This document shows positions 8,277-16,747 of a DNA stretch of 64,000 nucleotides, one piece after another; position 1 is the stretch's first letter, and each line of letters opens with the position of its first letter. The position numbers and the translations under genes are program-made. The notes under the pieces are model-generated. The model was given only the letters and a program-made list of their open reading frames with translations. It searched no databases and was not told the origin of the DNA. This stretch comes from Coriobacteriia bacterium (GTDB taxonomy: Bacteria; Actinomycetota; Coriobacteriia; Coriobacteriales; Atopobiaceae): contig JAUMVN010000009.1 in NCBI GenBank assembly GCA_030530145.1, positions 1 through 64,000 on the forward strand, in the 5' to 3' direction.

Positions 8277-9221
8277 TTAGAGAATCCCTCCGATAAGAAG
8301 GAGCAGGTAGGCGGCGACGGAGCCGAACAGGAGCGAGTCGGAGCGGTCGAGAAGGCCGCCGTGGCCGGGCATGAGGTTGCCGGAGTCCTTGACGCCGACC
8401 CCGCGCTTGATGCGCGACTCGAAGAGGTCGCCCACGACACCGACGACGCCCACGACCAGGCCGAGCGGCAGGGCGTGCCAGACGGCCAGGCCGTCGACCC
8501 CGACGAGGGCGATGACGACCCAGGTGAGGACGGAGCCCACGAGCCCCGCCCAGAAGCCCTCCCAGCTCTTGTTCGGGCTGATGCGCGGCGCGAGCTTGTG
8601 CTTACCGAGCTTCGAGCCGACGACGTAGGCGAAGGAGTCGCTCACCCAGATGCAGAGCATCACGCCGAGGGCGAGGAACGCGCCCTGGGGGCCCTTGTCG
8701 AAGGCTCGGATAAGGACGATGGCGGAGAACGAGAAGCTCGTGTACACGGGGCCGAAGACGGTGACGGCCACGTCGGCGATGTTCGCCCGCGGCGTGGCCA
8801 CGTACCAGGCGGCGATGGCCACGAGGAAGAGCATGAGGACCACGGCCATGCCCGAGACGCCGCGGCCGTAGGCGGCCAGCGGGAAGAGGAGCGCCACGGC
8901 GAGGCCGAAGATCTCGTTGGGGCCGCGCCCGCCCATCCGGCAGATCCGGAAGAACTCGGAGCAACAGAGCCAGGCCATGCTCATGATCAGCAGCGCCGTG
9001 GCGAAGGGCCCGAGGAAGAGGCAGCCGATGGTGAGGACGGCGTAGATGGCTCCGGAGGTCGTGCGCGTGAGGAGCTTCTCGGCCGAGCCGCGGGCACGCT
9101 GCCCGCGCAGGGTCCCCTGCGCGCGGCGGCCCTCCTTCGAGGCGCGCAGGGCCTCCAGCTTGTCGACCTGCTTGTCGAGGCCGACGCTCTGGCGGCCCTG
9201 GTTCTCGTTGTTCTCGCCCAT
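8277..9221 (-). CDS. cdsA: Phosphatidate cytidylyltransferase
   Basis: A 314-residue membrane enzyme making CDP-diacylglycerol for phospholipid synthesis. After a charged cytoplasmic N-terminus of about 55 residues come multiple hydrophobic segments. The C-terminal family signature is present: SDSFAYVVGSKLG, SPNKSWEGF, then VKDSGNLMPGHGGLLDRSDS. It is 1 bp from uppS and directly abuts dxr, in the order conserved across Gram-positive bacteria. The lysine/arginine-rich N-terminal extension is longer than usual. Confidence 0.95.
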   Translation of the reverse strand: MGENNENQGRQSVGLDKQVDKLEALRASKEGRRAQGTLRGQRARGSAEKLLTRTTSGAIYAVLTIGCLFLGPFATALLIMSMAWLCCSEFFRICRMGGRGPNEIFGLAVALLFPLAAYGRGVSGMAVVLMLFLVAIAAWYVATPRANIADVAVTVFGPVYTSFSFSAIVLIRAFDKGPQGAFLALGVMLCIWVSDSFAYVVGSKLGKHKLAPRISPNKSWEGFWAGLVGSVLTWVVIALVGVDGLAVWHALPLGLVVGVVGVVGDLFESRIKRGVGVKDSGNLMPGHGGLLDRSDSLLFGSVAAYLLLLIGGIL

Positions 9222-9222
9222 G

Positions 9223-10002
9223 CTACTTGACGCCCCCGAACCTGCGGTCGCGCGCCTGGAAGGACCTCACGGCGCGGAGCATGTCCCAGCGCGTGAAGTC
9301 GGGCCAGTAGGTGTCGGTCACGTAGAACTCGCTGTAGGCGAGCTGCCAGAGCAGGTAGTTGGAGAGGCGCAGCTCACCGGAGGTGCGGATGAGGAGGTCC
9401 GGGTCGGGAAGCCCCTTCGTGTACAGGTGGTCGGAGATGGCGTCGGCGTCGATGGAGCCGGCCTCGCGCTCCCCCGCCGCGACCTCGGCGGCGAGCTCGC
9501 GGGCCGCGCGGGCGATCTCGGCGCGCGAGCCGTAGTTGACGGCGAGGGCGAAGACCATGCCGGTATGGTCGGCGGTCTCGTCGAGGCCCCGCTGGAACAC
9601 GAGGCGGGTCTCCTCGGGGAGCGCCTCGAGGTCGCCGAGGAACCTGAGGCGCACGTTCTCCTGGTGGAAGAGCGGGAGCTCCTTCACGAGGGTCGTCGCG
9701 AAGAGGTGCATGAGGAGATTGACCTCGCGCTGGGGGCGCTTCCAGTTCTCGGTCGAGAAGGCGTAGACGGAGAGCACGTCGAAGCCCAGGCGAACGCTCG
9801 TGGTCACGGCCTCGCGCAGCGACTCGACGCCCGCGACGTGGCCTTGGCTCCGGTCGAGCCCTCGGGCGGTCGCCCAACGGCCGTTGCCGTCCATGATGAT
9901 GGAGACGTGCCTCGGTACGCGGGCCATGTCCACGTCCTCGAGCGAGATGTCGTCAGGCGAATCGGCGTAGTACTCCTGAAGGAGCTTCTCGTCAAAGCCC
10001 AC
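9223..10002 (-). CDS. uppS: Isoprenyl transferase (undecaprenyl diphosphate synthase)
   Basis: A 259-residue cis-prenyltransferase that condenses isopentenyl diphosphate onto farnesyl diphosphate to give the lipid carrier for peptidoglycan. Motifs are IIMDGNGRWA (D38 to W43) and the C-terminal RTSGELRLSNYLLWQLAYSE segment with the substrate arginines. The start is GTG 10002, preceded by AAAGGAG. As the first gene after the frr terminator it may have its own promoter: a TAGACT -10-like box lies at 10128-10123, but I see no convincing -35. Confidence 0.96.
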   Translation of the reverse strand: MGFDEKLLQEYYADSPDDISLEDVDMARVPRHVSIIMDGNGRWATARGLDRSQGHVAGVESLREAVTTSVRLGFDVLSVYAFSTENWKRPQREVNLLMHLFATTLVKELPLFHQENVRLRFLGDLEALPEETRLVFQRGLDETADHTGMVFALAVNYGSRAEIARAARELAAEVAAGEREAGSIDADAISDHLYTKGLPDPDLLIRTSGELRLSNYLLWQLAYSEFYVTDTYWPDFTRWDMLRAVRSFQARDRRFGGVK

Positions 10003-10160
10003 GGTGGCTCTCCTTTGTTCTGCCCGCGCCCGCGGAGGCGCTCCGCGACGAGCACTGGCGTCGTGTTTCGAATGTCTGCGAAGAAGGGCGGCCCACCCCT
10101 GGGGCCACCCGCGACTCGCTTAAGTCTACCCCATAGCCTGCGGCCGGGCCGGATATGCGC

Positions 10161-10194
10161 AAAAAGCCGACCGTCGCGTGGGCGGCGGCCGGCT
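10161..10194 (-). terminator. Terminator after frr
   Basis: An 11-bp stem with one G-U and one mismatch (10165-10175 with 10184-10194), followed on the minus strand by TTTTT (complement of 10161-10165). It separates the rpsB-tsf-pyrH-frr group from the uppS operon. The 236-bp gap around it holds no gene. Confidence 0.7.
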
Positions 10195-10238
10195 GGTTCA
10201 CTTCGTGCGCCGAGGCTGGGCGCAGGTGGCTGCGGAGC

Positions 10239-10784
10239 TTAGATCTCCATGATCTCCGCGGTCTTGGCCTTGAGCAGCTCCTCGATCTTCGCCACATAGG
10301 AGTCGGTGAGCTTCTGGATGGCCTTCTTCTCGCGCGTCGCCTCGTCCTCGGGGAGCTCCTCGTCGCGCTCGACCTTGCCGTTGGCGTCGCGGCGGACGTT
10401 GCGGACGGCCACGCGGGCCTCCTCCGCGAGCTTGGAGCACTCCTTGGCGAGCTCCTTGCGGCGCTCCTCGGTCGGGCGCGGGAAGGGCAGGCGGATGGAG
10501 ACGCCGTCGTTGGAAGGGGTGATGCCCAGGTCGGAAGCCTCGATGGCCTTCTCGATGGCCTTGAGGGAGGTCTTGTCCCACGGCTCGATGACGAGCATGG
10601 AGGCCTCGGGGACCTTGACGCCGGCGAGCTGGGTGATCGGCGTGGGCTGCCCGTAGTAGTCGACCTTGATGGGGTCGAGGATGTGGGCGTTGGCGCGGCC
10701 GGAGCGGACGCGCGAGAAGTTCGACTTCAGGGCGTCGATGGCCTTGTCCATGTGGGACTTCGCGTAATCGGTGTGCTGGCTCAT
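10239..10784 (-). CDS. frr: Ribosome-recycling factor
   Basis: A 181-residue RRF that, with EF-G, splits post-termination ribosomes. It has the family's three-helix-bundle plus beta-domain pattern (ARVRSGRANAHILDPIKVDYYGQPTP is split across the first hinge). Length and start are typical. It begins 1 bp after pyrH stops; its GGAG lies inside the end of pyrH. A terminator follows. Confidence 0.97.
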   Translation of the reverse strand: MSQHTDYAKSHMDKAIDALKSNFSRVRSGRANAHILDPIKVDYYGQPTPITQLAGVKVPEASMLVIEPWDKTSLKAIEKAIEASDLGITPSNDGVSIRLPFPRPTEERRKELAKECSKLAEEARVAVRNVRRDANGKVERDEELPEDEATREKKAIQKLTDSYVAKIEELLKAKTAEIMEI

Positions 10785-10785
10785 G

Positions 10786-11511
10786 CTAGTTCTCCTTATC
10801 GAAAACCACGGTGCCGACGTTCTGGCCCTCGACGGCGTGCAGGAAGTTCCCGTCGCCGTTGATGTCGAAGATCATGAGCGGCATGGAGTTGTCGCGGCAC
10901 AGCGCGATGGCGGCCGCATCCATGACCTTGAGGTTCTTGGTGAGGACCTCGTCGTAGGTGACGGTGTCGTACTTGACGGCCCCGGGGTTCGTCTTCGGGT
11001 CGCTGTCGTAGACGCCGTCGACGTTGGTGGCCTTCATCAGGATCTGGGCGTTGACCTCGCAGGCGCGCAGGGCGGCGCCGGTGTCGGTGGTGAAGAAGGG
11101 GTTGCCGGTGCCGGCCGCGAGGATGACGATGCGGCCCTTCTCCATGTGGCGGATGGCGCGCCTGCGGATGTAGGGCTCGGCGATCTGGCGCATGGAGATG
11201 GCGCTCATGACGCGGGAGTCCATGCCCGCCTGCTCGAAAGTGTCCTGGAGCGCCAGGGCGTTGATGACCGTGGCGAGCATGCCCATGGAGTCGCCCTGGG
11301 CGCGGTCCATGCCGCCCGCGGCGCCCTGGACGCCGCGGAAGATGTTGCCGCCGCCGATGACGACGGCGATCTGGACGCCGGCGTCGTAGACGGGCCTGAT
11401 CTCGTTGGCCAGGCGCGTGGGGACCGAGGGGTCGATGCCGAAGTCCTGGTCGCCCATGAGGGCCTCGCCGGAAAGCTTGAGCAAAACGCGGTTGTACTTT
11501 AGGTCAGCCAA
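10786..11511 (-). CDS. pyrH: Uridylate kinase
   Basis: A 241-residue hexameric UMP kinase of the amino-acid-kinase fold, phosphorylating UMP to UDP. Motifs are [35 protein letters not shown] and [16 protein letters not shown] 11511 is the best start: GGAGG lies 5 nt upstream. A GTG four codons earlier would overlap that Shine-Dalgarno. A -10-like TACACT upstream suggests a local promoter after the tsf terminator, but the -35 is poor. Confidence 0.96.
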   Translation of the reverse strand: MADLKYNRVLLKLSGEALMGDQDFGIDPSVPTRLANEIRPVYDAGVQIAVVIGGGNIFRGVQGAAGGMDRAQGDSMGMLATVINALALQDTFEQAGMDSRVMSAISMRQIAEPYIRRRAIRHMEKGRIVILAAGTGNPFFTTDTGAALRACEVNAQILMKATNVDGVYDSDPKTNPGAVKYDTVTYDEVLTKNLKVMDAAAIALCRDNSMPLMIFDINGDGNFLHAVEGQNVGTVVFDKEN

Positions 11512-11634
11512 ACCGTCCTCCACTCTTCGATAGATGAACGCGCCCGAAAGGCGCCTCGTTGCCGATAAAAGAGTGTACCAGAGCGCGCGCGGGCGAGAAA
11601 CGGGTCCTTACGCGAGCGTGGCGCCTGGGCACAT

Positions 11635-11666
11635 AAAAGGAGCCGGCCACGAACGTGACCGGCTCC
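11635..11666 (-). terminator. Terminator after tsf
   Basis: A 12-bp stem with one mismatch (11639-11650 with 11655-11666; GGAGCCGG/CCGGCTCC) followed on the minus strand by TTTTATG. It partly insulates pyrH-frr from rpsB-tsf. Confidence 0.75.
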
Positions 11667-11685
11667 CGGGAACTATCTTCCGCGC

Positions 11686-12555
11686 TTACTCGCCGAAGCG
11701 GTAAAGGACGAAGGACTTGACCTTGATCTCGTCGCCGAGGTCCTTGGAGGTCTTCTTGGCGAGGCCGTCGATGGTGACGGAGGAGTCCTTGACGAACTCC
11801 TGCTCGCAGAGGACGAACTCCTTGAAGTACTTCTCGAGGCGACCCTGGGCCATGCGCTCCTGGATGGCCTCCGGCTTGCCGGACTCGGCAGCCTGGGCCT
11901 TGTAGATGGCGAGCTCGTGCTCGACGGTCTCGGCCGGGACGTCGTCGCGGGAGGCGGCGACGGGAGCGGTCGCGGCGATCTGCATCGCGACGTCGTGGGC
12001 GAAGGTCTTGAACTCGTCGGCCTGGGCGGTCTCGGGCTTGGAGAACTCGAAGACGGCCACGTTGGCGATCTTGCCGCCGAGGTGAATGTAGCTGGCGAGG
12101 GCGCCGTTCTCGACGGCGACGCGCTGGAAGCGCAGGACCTTCATGTTCTCGCCGATGACGTGGATCATCTCGACGAGCTCGGCGTCGACGGTGGAGCCGT
12201 CCATCTCGCAGGCCTTGAGGGCCTCGACGTCGGCCGGGTTCTGCTCGGCGACGACCTGGGCGAGCTTGGCGGCGAAGCCGGTGAACTTGGGGTTGGTGCC
12301 CACGAAGTCGGTCTCGCAGGAGAGCTCGAGGATGGCGCCGGTCTTGCCGTCCTCGGAGACGTAGGTGGCGATGGTGCCCTCGTTGGTGTCGCGGCCGGCG
12401 CGCTTGACTGCCTTGGCCACGCCCATGGTGCGAAGGACGTCGACGGCCTTCTCGATGTCGCCCTCAGCCTCGACGAGGGCCTTCTTGCACTCCATCATCG
12501 GGGAGTCGGTCATCTCGCGGAGCTGCTTGACCAGGGCGGCGGTAATCTGAGCCAT
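11686..12555 (-). CDS. tsf: Elongation factor Ts
   Basis: A 289-residue guanine-nucleotide exchange factor for EF-Tu. The N-terminal UBA-like module carries MTDSPMMECKKALVEAEGD, a variant of the usual TGAGMMDCKKAL. The exchange core has the CETDFVGTNPKF region. The ATG is preceded by GAGGAG. It sits directly downstream of rpsB, the usual pairing, and ends at a terminator. Confidence 0.97.
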   Translation of the reverse strand: MAQITAALVKQLREMTDSPMMECKKALVEAEGDIEKAVDVLRTMGVAKAVKRAGRDTNEGTIATYVSEDGKTGAILELSCETDFVGTNPKFTGFAAKLAQVVAEQNPADVEALKACEMDGSTVDAELVEMIHVIGENMKVLRFQRVAVENGALASYIHLGGKIANVAVFEFSKPETAQADEFKTFAHDVAMQIAATAPVAASRDDVPAETVEHELAIYKAQAAESGKPEAIQERMAQGRLEKYFKEFVLCEQEFVKDSSVTIDGLAKKTSKDLGDEIKVKSFVLYRFGE

Positions 12556-12607
12556 GTTGTTCTCCTCTGAACTGTTAATCGGGTAAGACGAGCCGTTGAT
12601 CGCGGCG

Positions 12608-13357
12608 TTACTCGGCGGCGGGAGCCTCAGCGGCGGCCTCGGCGGGAGCGGCCATCTCCTCAGCGGTGATCTGCTCCTTGCCGGTGCCGGCGAGAACGGC
12701 GTCGGCCATGAGCTCGCACATGAGGGAGACGGAGCGGATGGCGTCGTCGTTGGCCGGGATGCCGTAGTCGACCACGTCGGGGTCGGAGTTGGTGTCGAGC
12801 AGGGAGACGACCGGGATGTGCAGGCGGTTGGCCTCGCGGATGGCGATCTCCTCGCGCTTGGAGTCGACCACGAAGATGGCCTGGGGCAGCGAGGTCATGT
12901 CGCGGACGCCGCCGAGGTTCTTCTGCAGCTTCTCGAGCTCCTTGCCGAGCACAGCCTGCTCCTTCTTGGGCAGGGTGGCCATGCGGCCGTCCTCGACCAT
13001 CGTCTCGAGCTCCTCCATGCGGTTGATGCGGGAGCGCATGGTCACGAAGTTGGTGAGCATGCCGCCGAGCCAGCGCTGGTTGATCCAGGGCATGCCGCAG
13101 CGCTCGGCCTGCTGGGAGATGGGCTCCTGGGCCTGCTTCTTGGTGCCGACGAAGAGGATCTTGCCGCCCTTGGAAGCGGTGTCCTTGAGGAAGGTGTAGG
13201 CCTGGTCGGCGCCGTACATGGTCTGCTTGAGGTCGAGGATGTAGATGCCGTTGCGCTCGCCGAAGATGTAGGACTTCATCTTGGGGTTCCAGCGGCGGGT
13301 CTGGTGACCGTAGTGGCAGCCGGCGTCGAGAAGGGTCTGGATAGTGATCTTAGCCAT
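12608..13357 (-). CDS. rpsB: 30S ribosomal protein S2
   Basis: A 249-residue S2 protein of the small-subunit head/platform. Family stretches include LLDAGCHYGHQTRRWNPKMK, ERNGIYILDLKQT, NQRWLGGMLTNF and GIPANDDAIRS. The tail is Ala/Glu-rich. The ATG follows AGGAGG with a 5-nt spacer. A promoter is visible about 160 bp upstream, so the leader is long. Confidence 0.98.
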   Translation of the reverse strand: MAKITIQTLLDAGCHYGHQTRRWNPKMKSYIFGERNGIYILDLKQTMYGADQAYTFLKDTASKGGKILFVGTKKQAQEPISQQAERCGMPWINQRWLGGMLTNFVTMRSRINRMEELETMVEDGRMATLPKKEQAVLGKELEKLQKNLGGVRDMTSLPQAIFVVDSKREEIAIREANRLHIPVVSLLDTNSDPDVVDYGIPANDDAIRSVSLMCELMADAVLAGTGKEQITAEEMAAPAEAAAEAPAAE

Positions 13358-13518
13358 GGTAACCTCCTGTGGTTGGTCCTCCGCGCGATGTCATCCCCGT
13401 GAACTGCCACCCGAGGCCTGGCTATACGCCTTCGGGCACCACGGCAGGCGGGTCGTCGCGCGTGTGTGATGGTATCGGCGGGTCGCCGATATGTCGTGCG
13501 GACGCACAACAGCGATTA

Positions 13519-13546
13519 AGTATAGCAAGAAGCCCGGGCGTGTCGA
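13519..13546 (-). promoter_or_regulatory. Sigma70-type promoter for rpsB
   Basis: On the minus strand TCGACA (13546-13541), a 16-bp spacer, and TATACT (13524-13519). The -10 matches consensus in 5 of 6 positions, as does the -35. It lies immediately after the xerC stop and predicts a leader of roughly 155 nt for rpsB-tsf. No known leader fold was recognised. Confidence 0.65.
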
Positions 13547-13549
13547 GGG

Positions 13550-14485
13550 TCAATCGCGGCCCATATCCTCGCCACAAGACGAGCGCGGGTGGGCCGCCCG
13601 GGCGGCGTCCTTGAGCCGCTCGACCGAGAGATGGGTGTAGACCTGGGTCGTCGAGAGGCTCTCGTGGCCGAGGAGCTCCTGGACGCTGCGGAGGTCCGCT
13701 CCCCCGCCGAGGAGCTCCGTCGCGAAGGTGTGTCGCATGGCGTGCGGCGTGAGGCCCGCGTCGAGGCCCGCCTGGGCCGCGCGGCGCTCGAAGACGTCGC
13801 GTAGGGCGGCCGCCGACATGCGGTTGCCCCGCGTCGAGACGAACAGGGCCCGGCGCCCGTCCTCGCTCGGGCGGCGGGCGGCGGCGAGCAGCTCGCCCCG
13901 CGCCCCGCCCTCGTAGCGCGCGACCCAATCGAGGGCAGATTCATAGAGAGGCACGACGCGCTCCTTGCTCCCCTTGCCGAAGAGCTTGACCTGGGCGGCC
14001 GCGTAGTCGACGCCGCCCGCGTCGAGCGCCGAGGCCTCGGAGATCCGCGCCCCGGTCGCGTAGAGGAGCTCGAGGAAGGCGCGGTCGCGCAACCCCGCGG
14101 GCTCGGCGACGTCGCAGGCCTCCAAGAGGCGCGAGGCGTCCTCGTCGCTCATCGTCTTCGGCAGCCGGGCCGCGCGCTTGGGGCTCGCCGCCGCGGCCGC
14201 GGCGCCGCTCGTCTCGATGCCGTGGGACCCCATCCAGGAATAGAGGCCGCGAACGGCCGAGAGGCGGCGGTTGATCGTGGCGGTCGAGCAGCGCGCGCGG
14301 GAGAGCTCGCCGAGGTAGGACCTGAGCTCCTGGTGAGAGAGGCGGAACGGGTCGACGCCCGCCCTTCTCGCCCAGCGGGAGAAGTCCGCGAGGTCCGCGC
14401 CGTAGGCCCGCGAGGTGTTGGCCGAGCAGCCCCGGACATCCTCGAGACCGCGGACATAGGCGTCTATGCACTCGTCGAGGCTCAT
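13550..14485 (-). CDS. xerC: Tyrosine recombinase XerC/XerD family
   Basis: A 311-residue site-specific recombinase that resolves chromosome dimers at dif. The N-terminal SAM-like core-binding domain (1-105) has TSRAYGADLADFSRW. The catalytic domain shows R147 (ATGARISE), H248 and R251 (TPHAMRH), H274 (LLGHESLSTTQ) and nucleophile Y283 (VYTH). It overlaps trmFO by ATGA. The trmFO-xerC-rpsB setting and full length point to the housekeeping enzyme, not a phage integrase. XerC versus XerD cannot be told apart here. Confidence 0.9.
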   Translation of the reverse strand: MSLDECIDAYVRGLEDVRGCSANTSRAYGADLADFSRWARRAGVDPFRLSHQELRSYLGELSRARCSTATINRRLSAVRGLYSWMGSHGIETSGAAAAAASPKRAARLPKTMSDEDASRLLEACDVAEPAGLRDRAFLELLYATGARISEASALDAGGVDYAAAQVKLFGKGSKERVVPLYESALDWVARYEGGARGELLAAARRPSEDGRRALFVSTRGNRMSAAALRDVFERRAAQAGLDAGLTPHAMRHTFATELLGGGADLRSVQELLGHESLSTTQVYTHLSVERLKDAARAAHPRSSCGEDMGRD

Positions 14486-15804
14486 CGTTCGCAGAAGAGC
14501 TCCGGCCGTGAGGCGATGTAGGCGTCGATGTCGGCGGCGGCGCGCTCCGCCATGGCCGCTCTCCTCGCCGCCTTGTCGCGCACGTGAGCGGGCAGCGGGG
14601 GGAAGATCCCGAAGTTCACGTGCATGGGCTGGTAATCCTTCGTGGCCGGGTCGGTGGCGTACCCGGCGAGCGAGCCGAGCGACCCCGTGGCGGGGAGCTC
14701 GACGGGGGCGGCGCCGATGAGGTCCGCATAGGTGTTGAGGGCGGCGAGCAGCCCCGAGGCGATGGCCTCGACGTAGCCCTCGGTGCCGCAGATCTGCCCC
14801 GCGAGCCGTGCCTGCGTCCCGGGGACCTTGAAGGTGCGGTCGAGGACGTGCGGGGAGTCCACGAAGGAGTTGCGGTGCATGACGCCGTAGCGCAGGAACT
14901 CGGCGCTCTCGAGCCCGGGGATCATCCGGAAGACGCGGCGCTGCTCCGGCCAGGTGAGGTTCGTCTGGAAACCGACTAGGTTGTAGGCCGCGCCCGAGGC
15001 GTTCTCGCTCCTGAGCTGGACCGCCGCCCAGGGCCGGTGCCCCGTGCGCGGGTCGGTGAGCCCGACCGGCTTCATGGCGCCGAAGCGAACGGCGTCGCGC
15101 CCGGCGCGCGCCACCTCCTCCACAGGCTGGCACGCGCAGAAGAGGTCGCGCTGCTCGAAGTCGCGGGCCACCACGCGCTCGGCGCCGAGAAGCGCGTCGA
15201 TGAAGGCCTCGTACTCGTCCTTGTTCATAGGGCAGTTGAGGTAGTCGCCCGTGCCCTGCTCGTAGCGCGACTGCGAGAAGACGACCCCGCGGTCGATGGT
15301 ATCCGCGTCGACGATGGGCGCGGCGGCGTCGTAGAACGAGAGATGGCCGGCGCCGACGGCGGCCTCCACGGCCGAGAAGAGCGCGTCGGAGCACAGCGGG
15401 CCCGCCGCGATGACGCAGGGCCCCTCGGGGATGCACGTCGCCTCGCGGCGCTCGACCTCGATCAGGGGATGTCCCTCGACCGCGTCGGTCACGAGGGCCG
15501 AGAATCGGTCTCGGTCGACGGCGAGCGCGCCGCCCGCGGGAACGGCGGCCTCGCGGGCGAAGGCGAGCAGGCGGCAGCCCATGGCGTCGAGCTCGCGCTT
15601 GAGGATGCCCGCGGCCGAGTCGGGCTTGGTCGACTTGAGCGAATTCGAGCACACGAGCTCGGCGAAGCGGTCCGTGTGGTGGGCGGGGGACGATGACGCG
15701 GGCCGCTGCTCGACGAGGCGGACGCGGACTCCCCTCTCCGCGAGCTGCAGGGCGCACTCGGAGCCCGCGAGGCCCGCTCCGACGACGGTGACCGTGTTGT
15801 GCAT
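14482..15804 (-). CDS. trmFO: Methylenetetrahydrofolate--tRNA-(uracil-5-)-methyltransferase
   Basis: A 440-residue FAD enzyme forming m5U54 (ribothymidine) in the tRNA T loop, using 5,10-methylene-THF. The N-terminal FAD-binding glycine motif VVGAGLAGSE is followed by family blocks ELVCSNSLKS, FSQSRYEQGTGDYLNCP, GFQTNLTWPEQRRVFRMIPG and QICGTEGYVEAIASG. Its stop overlaps the xerC start by 4 bp. In Firmicutes it is normally preceded by topA; here dprA is the direct neighbour. Confidence 0.96.
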   Translation of the reverse strand: MHNTVTVVGAGLAGSECALQLAERGVRVRLVEQRPASSSPAHHTDRFAELVCSNSLKSTKPDSAAGILKRELDAMGCRLLAFAREAAVPAGGALAVDRDRFSALVTDAVEGHPLIEVERREATCIPEGPCVIAAGPLCSDALFSAVEAAVGAGHLSFYDAAAPIVDADTIDRGVVFSQSRYEQGTGDYLNCPMNKDEYEAFIDALLGAERVVARDFEQRDLFCACQPVEEVARAGRDAVRFGAMKPVGLTDPRTGHRPWAAVQLRSENASGAAYNLVGFQTNLTWPEQRRVFRMIPGLESAEFLRYGVMHRNSFVDSPHVLDRTFKVPGTQARLAGQICGTEGYVEAIASGLLAALNTYADLIGAAPVELPATGSLGSLAGYATDPATKDYQPMHVNFGIFPPLPAHVRDKAARRAAMAERAAADIDAYIASRPELFCER

Positions 15805-15834
15805 GGCGACTCCAGATCCTAGGCGGTCGGTGAT

Positions 15835-16737
15835 TCAGCGGGACCTATTGTGACCCAAGAGATAGGCCTCGGAGGGGCAATACCTGCCGTCCGGCAAACG
15901 TTCCACGAGGTTTCTGGCTTCGTAGTCCGCGAGCACGCGCAGCATCCCGAGGACGTCCTCGCCGAGGCTCGAGGCGAGCTCGTCGGGCCGCAGGGGCGAG
16001 GCGAGCAGCGCCGCCATCACGGGCCCGGTCTTCTGCGGCACCTGGGAATCCCTGAGCAGCAGGAAGCCGAAGTCGAGCGAGATGGAGAGGGCGAGCGACT
16101 CCTCGTCGGGGATGATCCGCGCGCCGTCGGCGATGAGGGAGTTCGTCCCCCGCGAGTTCGCGGAGAAGACGGACCCCGGGATCGCGTAGAGGGAACGGCC
16201 GAGCTCGATGGCGGCGTCGGCCGTGCCCATGGTGCCCGAGCGCGCGCCGGCCTCGGTCACGATGAGCACGCGGGAGAGGGCCGCGATGAGCGAGTTCCTC
16301 TTCGGGAAGGCCCAGCGCCTGGGGCCCGTCCCCCAGCGCTCGGCCGAGACGACGGCGCCCCCGGAGGCCACGGCGCCCTCGTAGACGTCTCGCGAGTCGC
16401 TCGGGTAGACCTGGTCGGCGCCGCAGCCGGACACCACGACCGTCTTTCCACCCGCGCCGAGCGCGGCCCTGCCGGCGGCCGCGTCGCAGCCCATCGCGCC
16501 CCCGGACACGACGCAGACACCGCCCTCGGCCGCCACGCGCCCGCACATCGAGGCTATCGAGAGGCCGTAGGGCGTCGCCCTTCTCGCCCCGACGACCCCG
16601 AGGCAGGGGGCCTGCAGGCATCCCGGGTCCCCCATGCCGTAGAGCACGGCGGGAGGGCTCGTCAGGTCATACAGGCACGGCGGGTAGCCGTCCTCGCCGA
16701 TGCGGATCTCCCAACGTTCTACCGTTGCTTGCGCCAT
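15835..16737 (-). CDS. dprA: DNA processing protein DprA (Smf)
   Basis: A 300-residue protein that loads RecA onto incoming single-stranded DNA in natural transformation. The Rossmann-like core shows VVGARRATPYG, VVSGGAMGCDAAA, GCGADQVYPS, FPKRNSLIAALS and EAGARSGTMGTADAAIELG, then PGSVFSANSRGTNSLI. A C-terminal winged-helix-like segment follows (about 240-295). The ATG follows GAGGAGG. It lies 10 bp after comM, another competence-linked gene, so the pair plausibly forms a DNA-uptake module. Confidence 0.94.
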   Translation of the reverse strand: MAQATVERWEIRIGEDGYPPCLYDLTSPPAVLYGMGDPGCLQAPCLGVVGARRATPYGLSIASMCGRVAAEGGVCVVSGGAMGCDAAAGRAALGAGGKTVVVSGCGADQVYPSDSRDVYEGAVASGGAVVSAERWGTGPRRWAFPKRNSLIAALSRVLIVTEAGARSGTMGTADAAIELGRSLYAIPGSVFSANSRGTNSLIADGARIIPDEESLALSISLDFGFLLLRDSQVPQKTGPVMAALLASPLRPDELASSLGEDVLGMLRVLADYEARNLVERLPDGRYCPSEAYLLGHNRSR

Positions 16738-16747
16738 GCGCGCCTCC

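Noticed and set aside
13550-14485. Phage or island integrase
   Set aside because: The protein has the XerC/D layout and sits in the conserved trmFO-xerC-rpsB housekeeping order, with no phage genes or attachment repeats around it.
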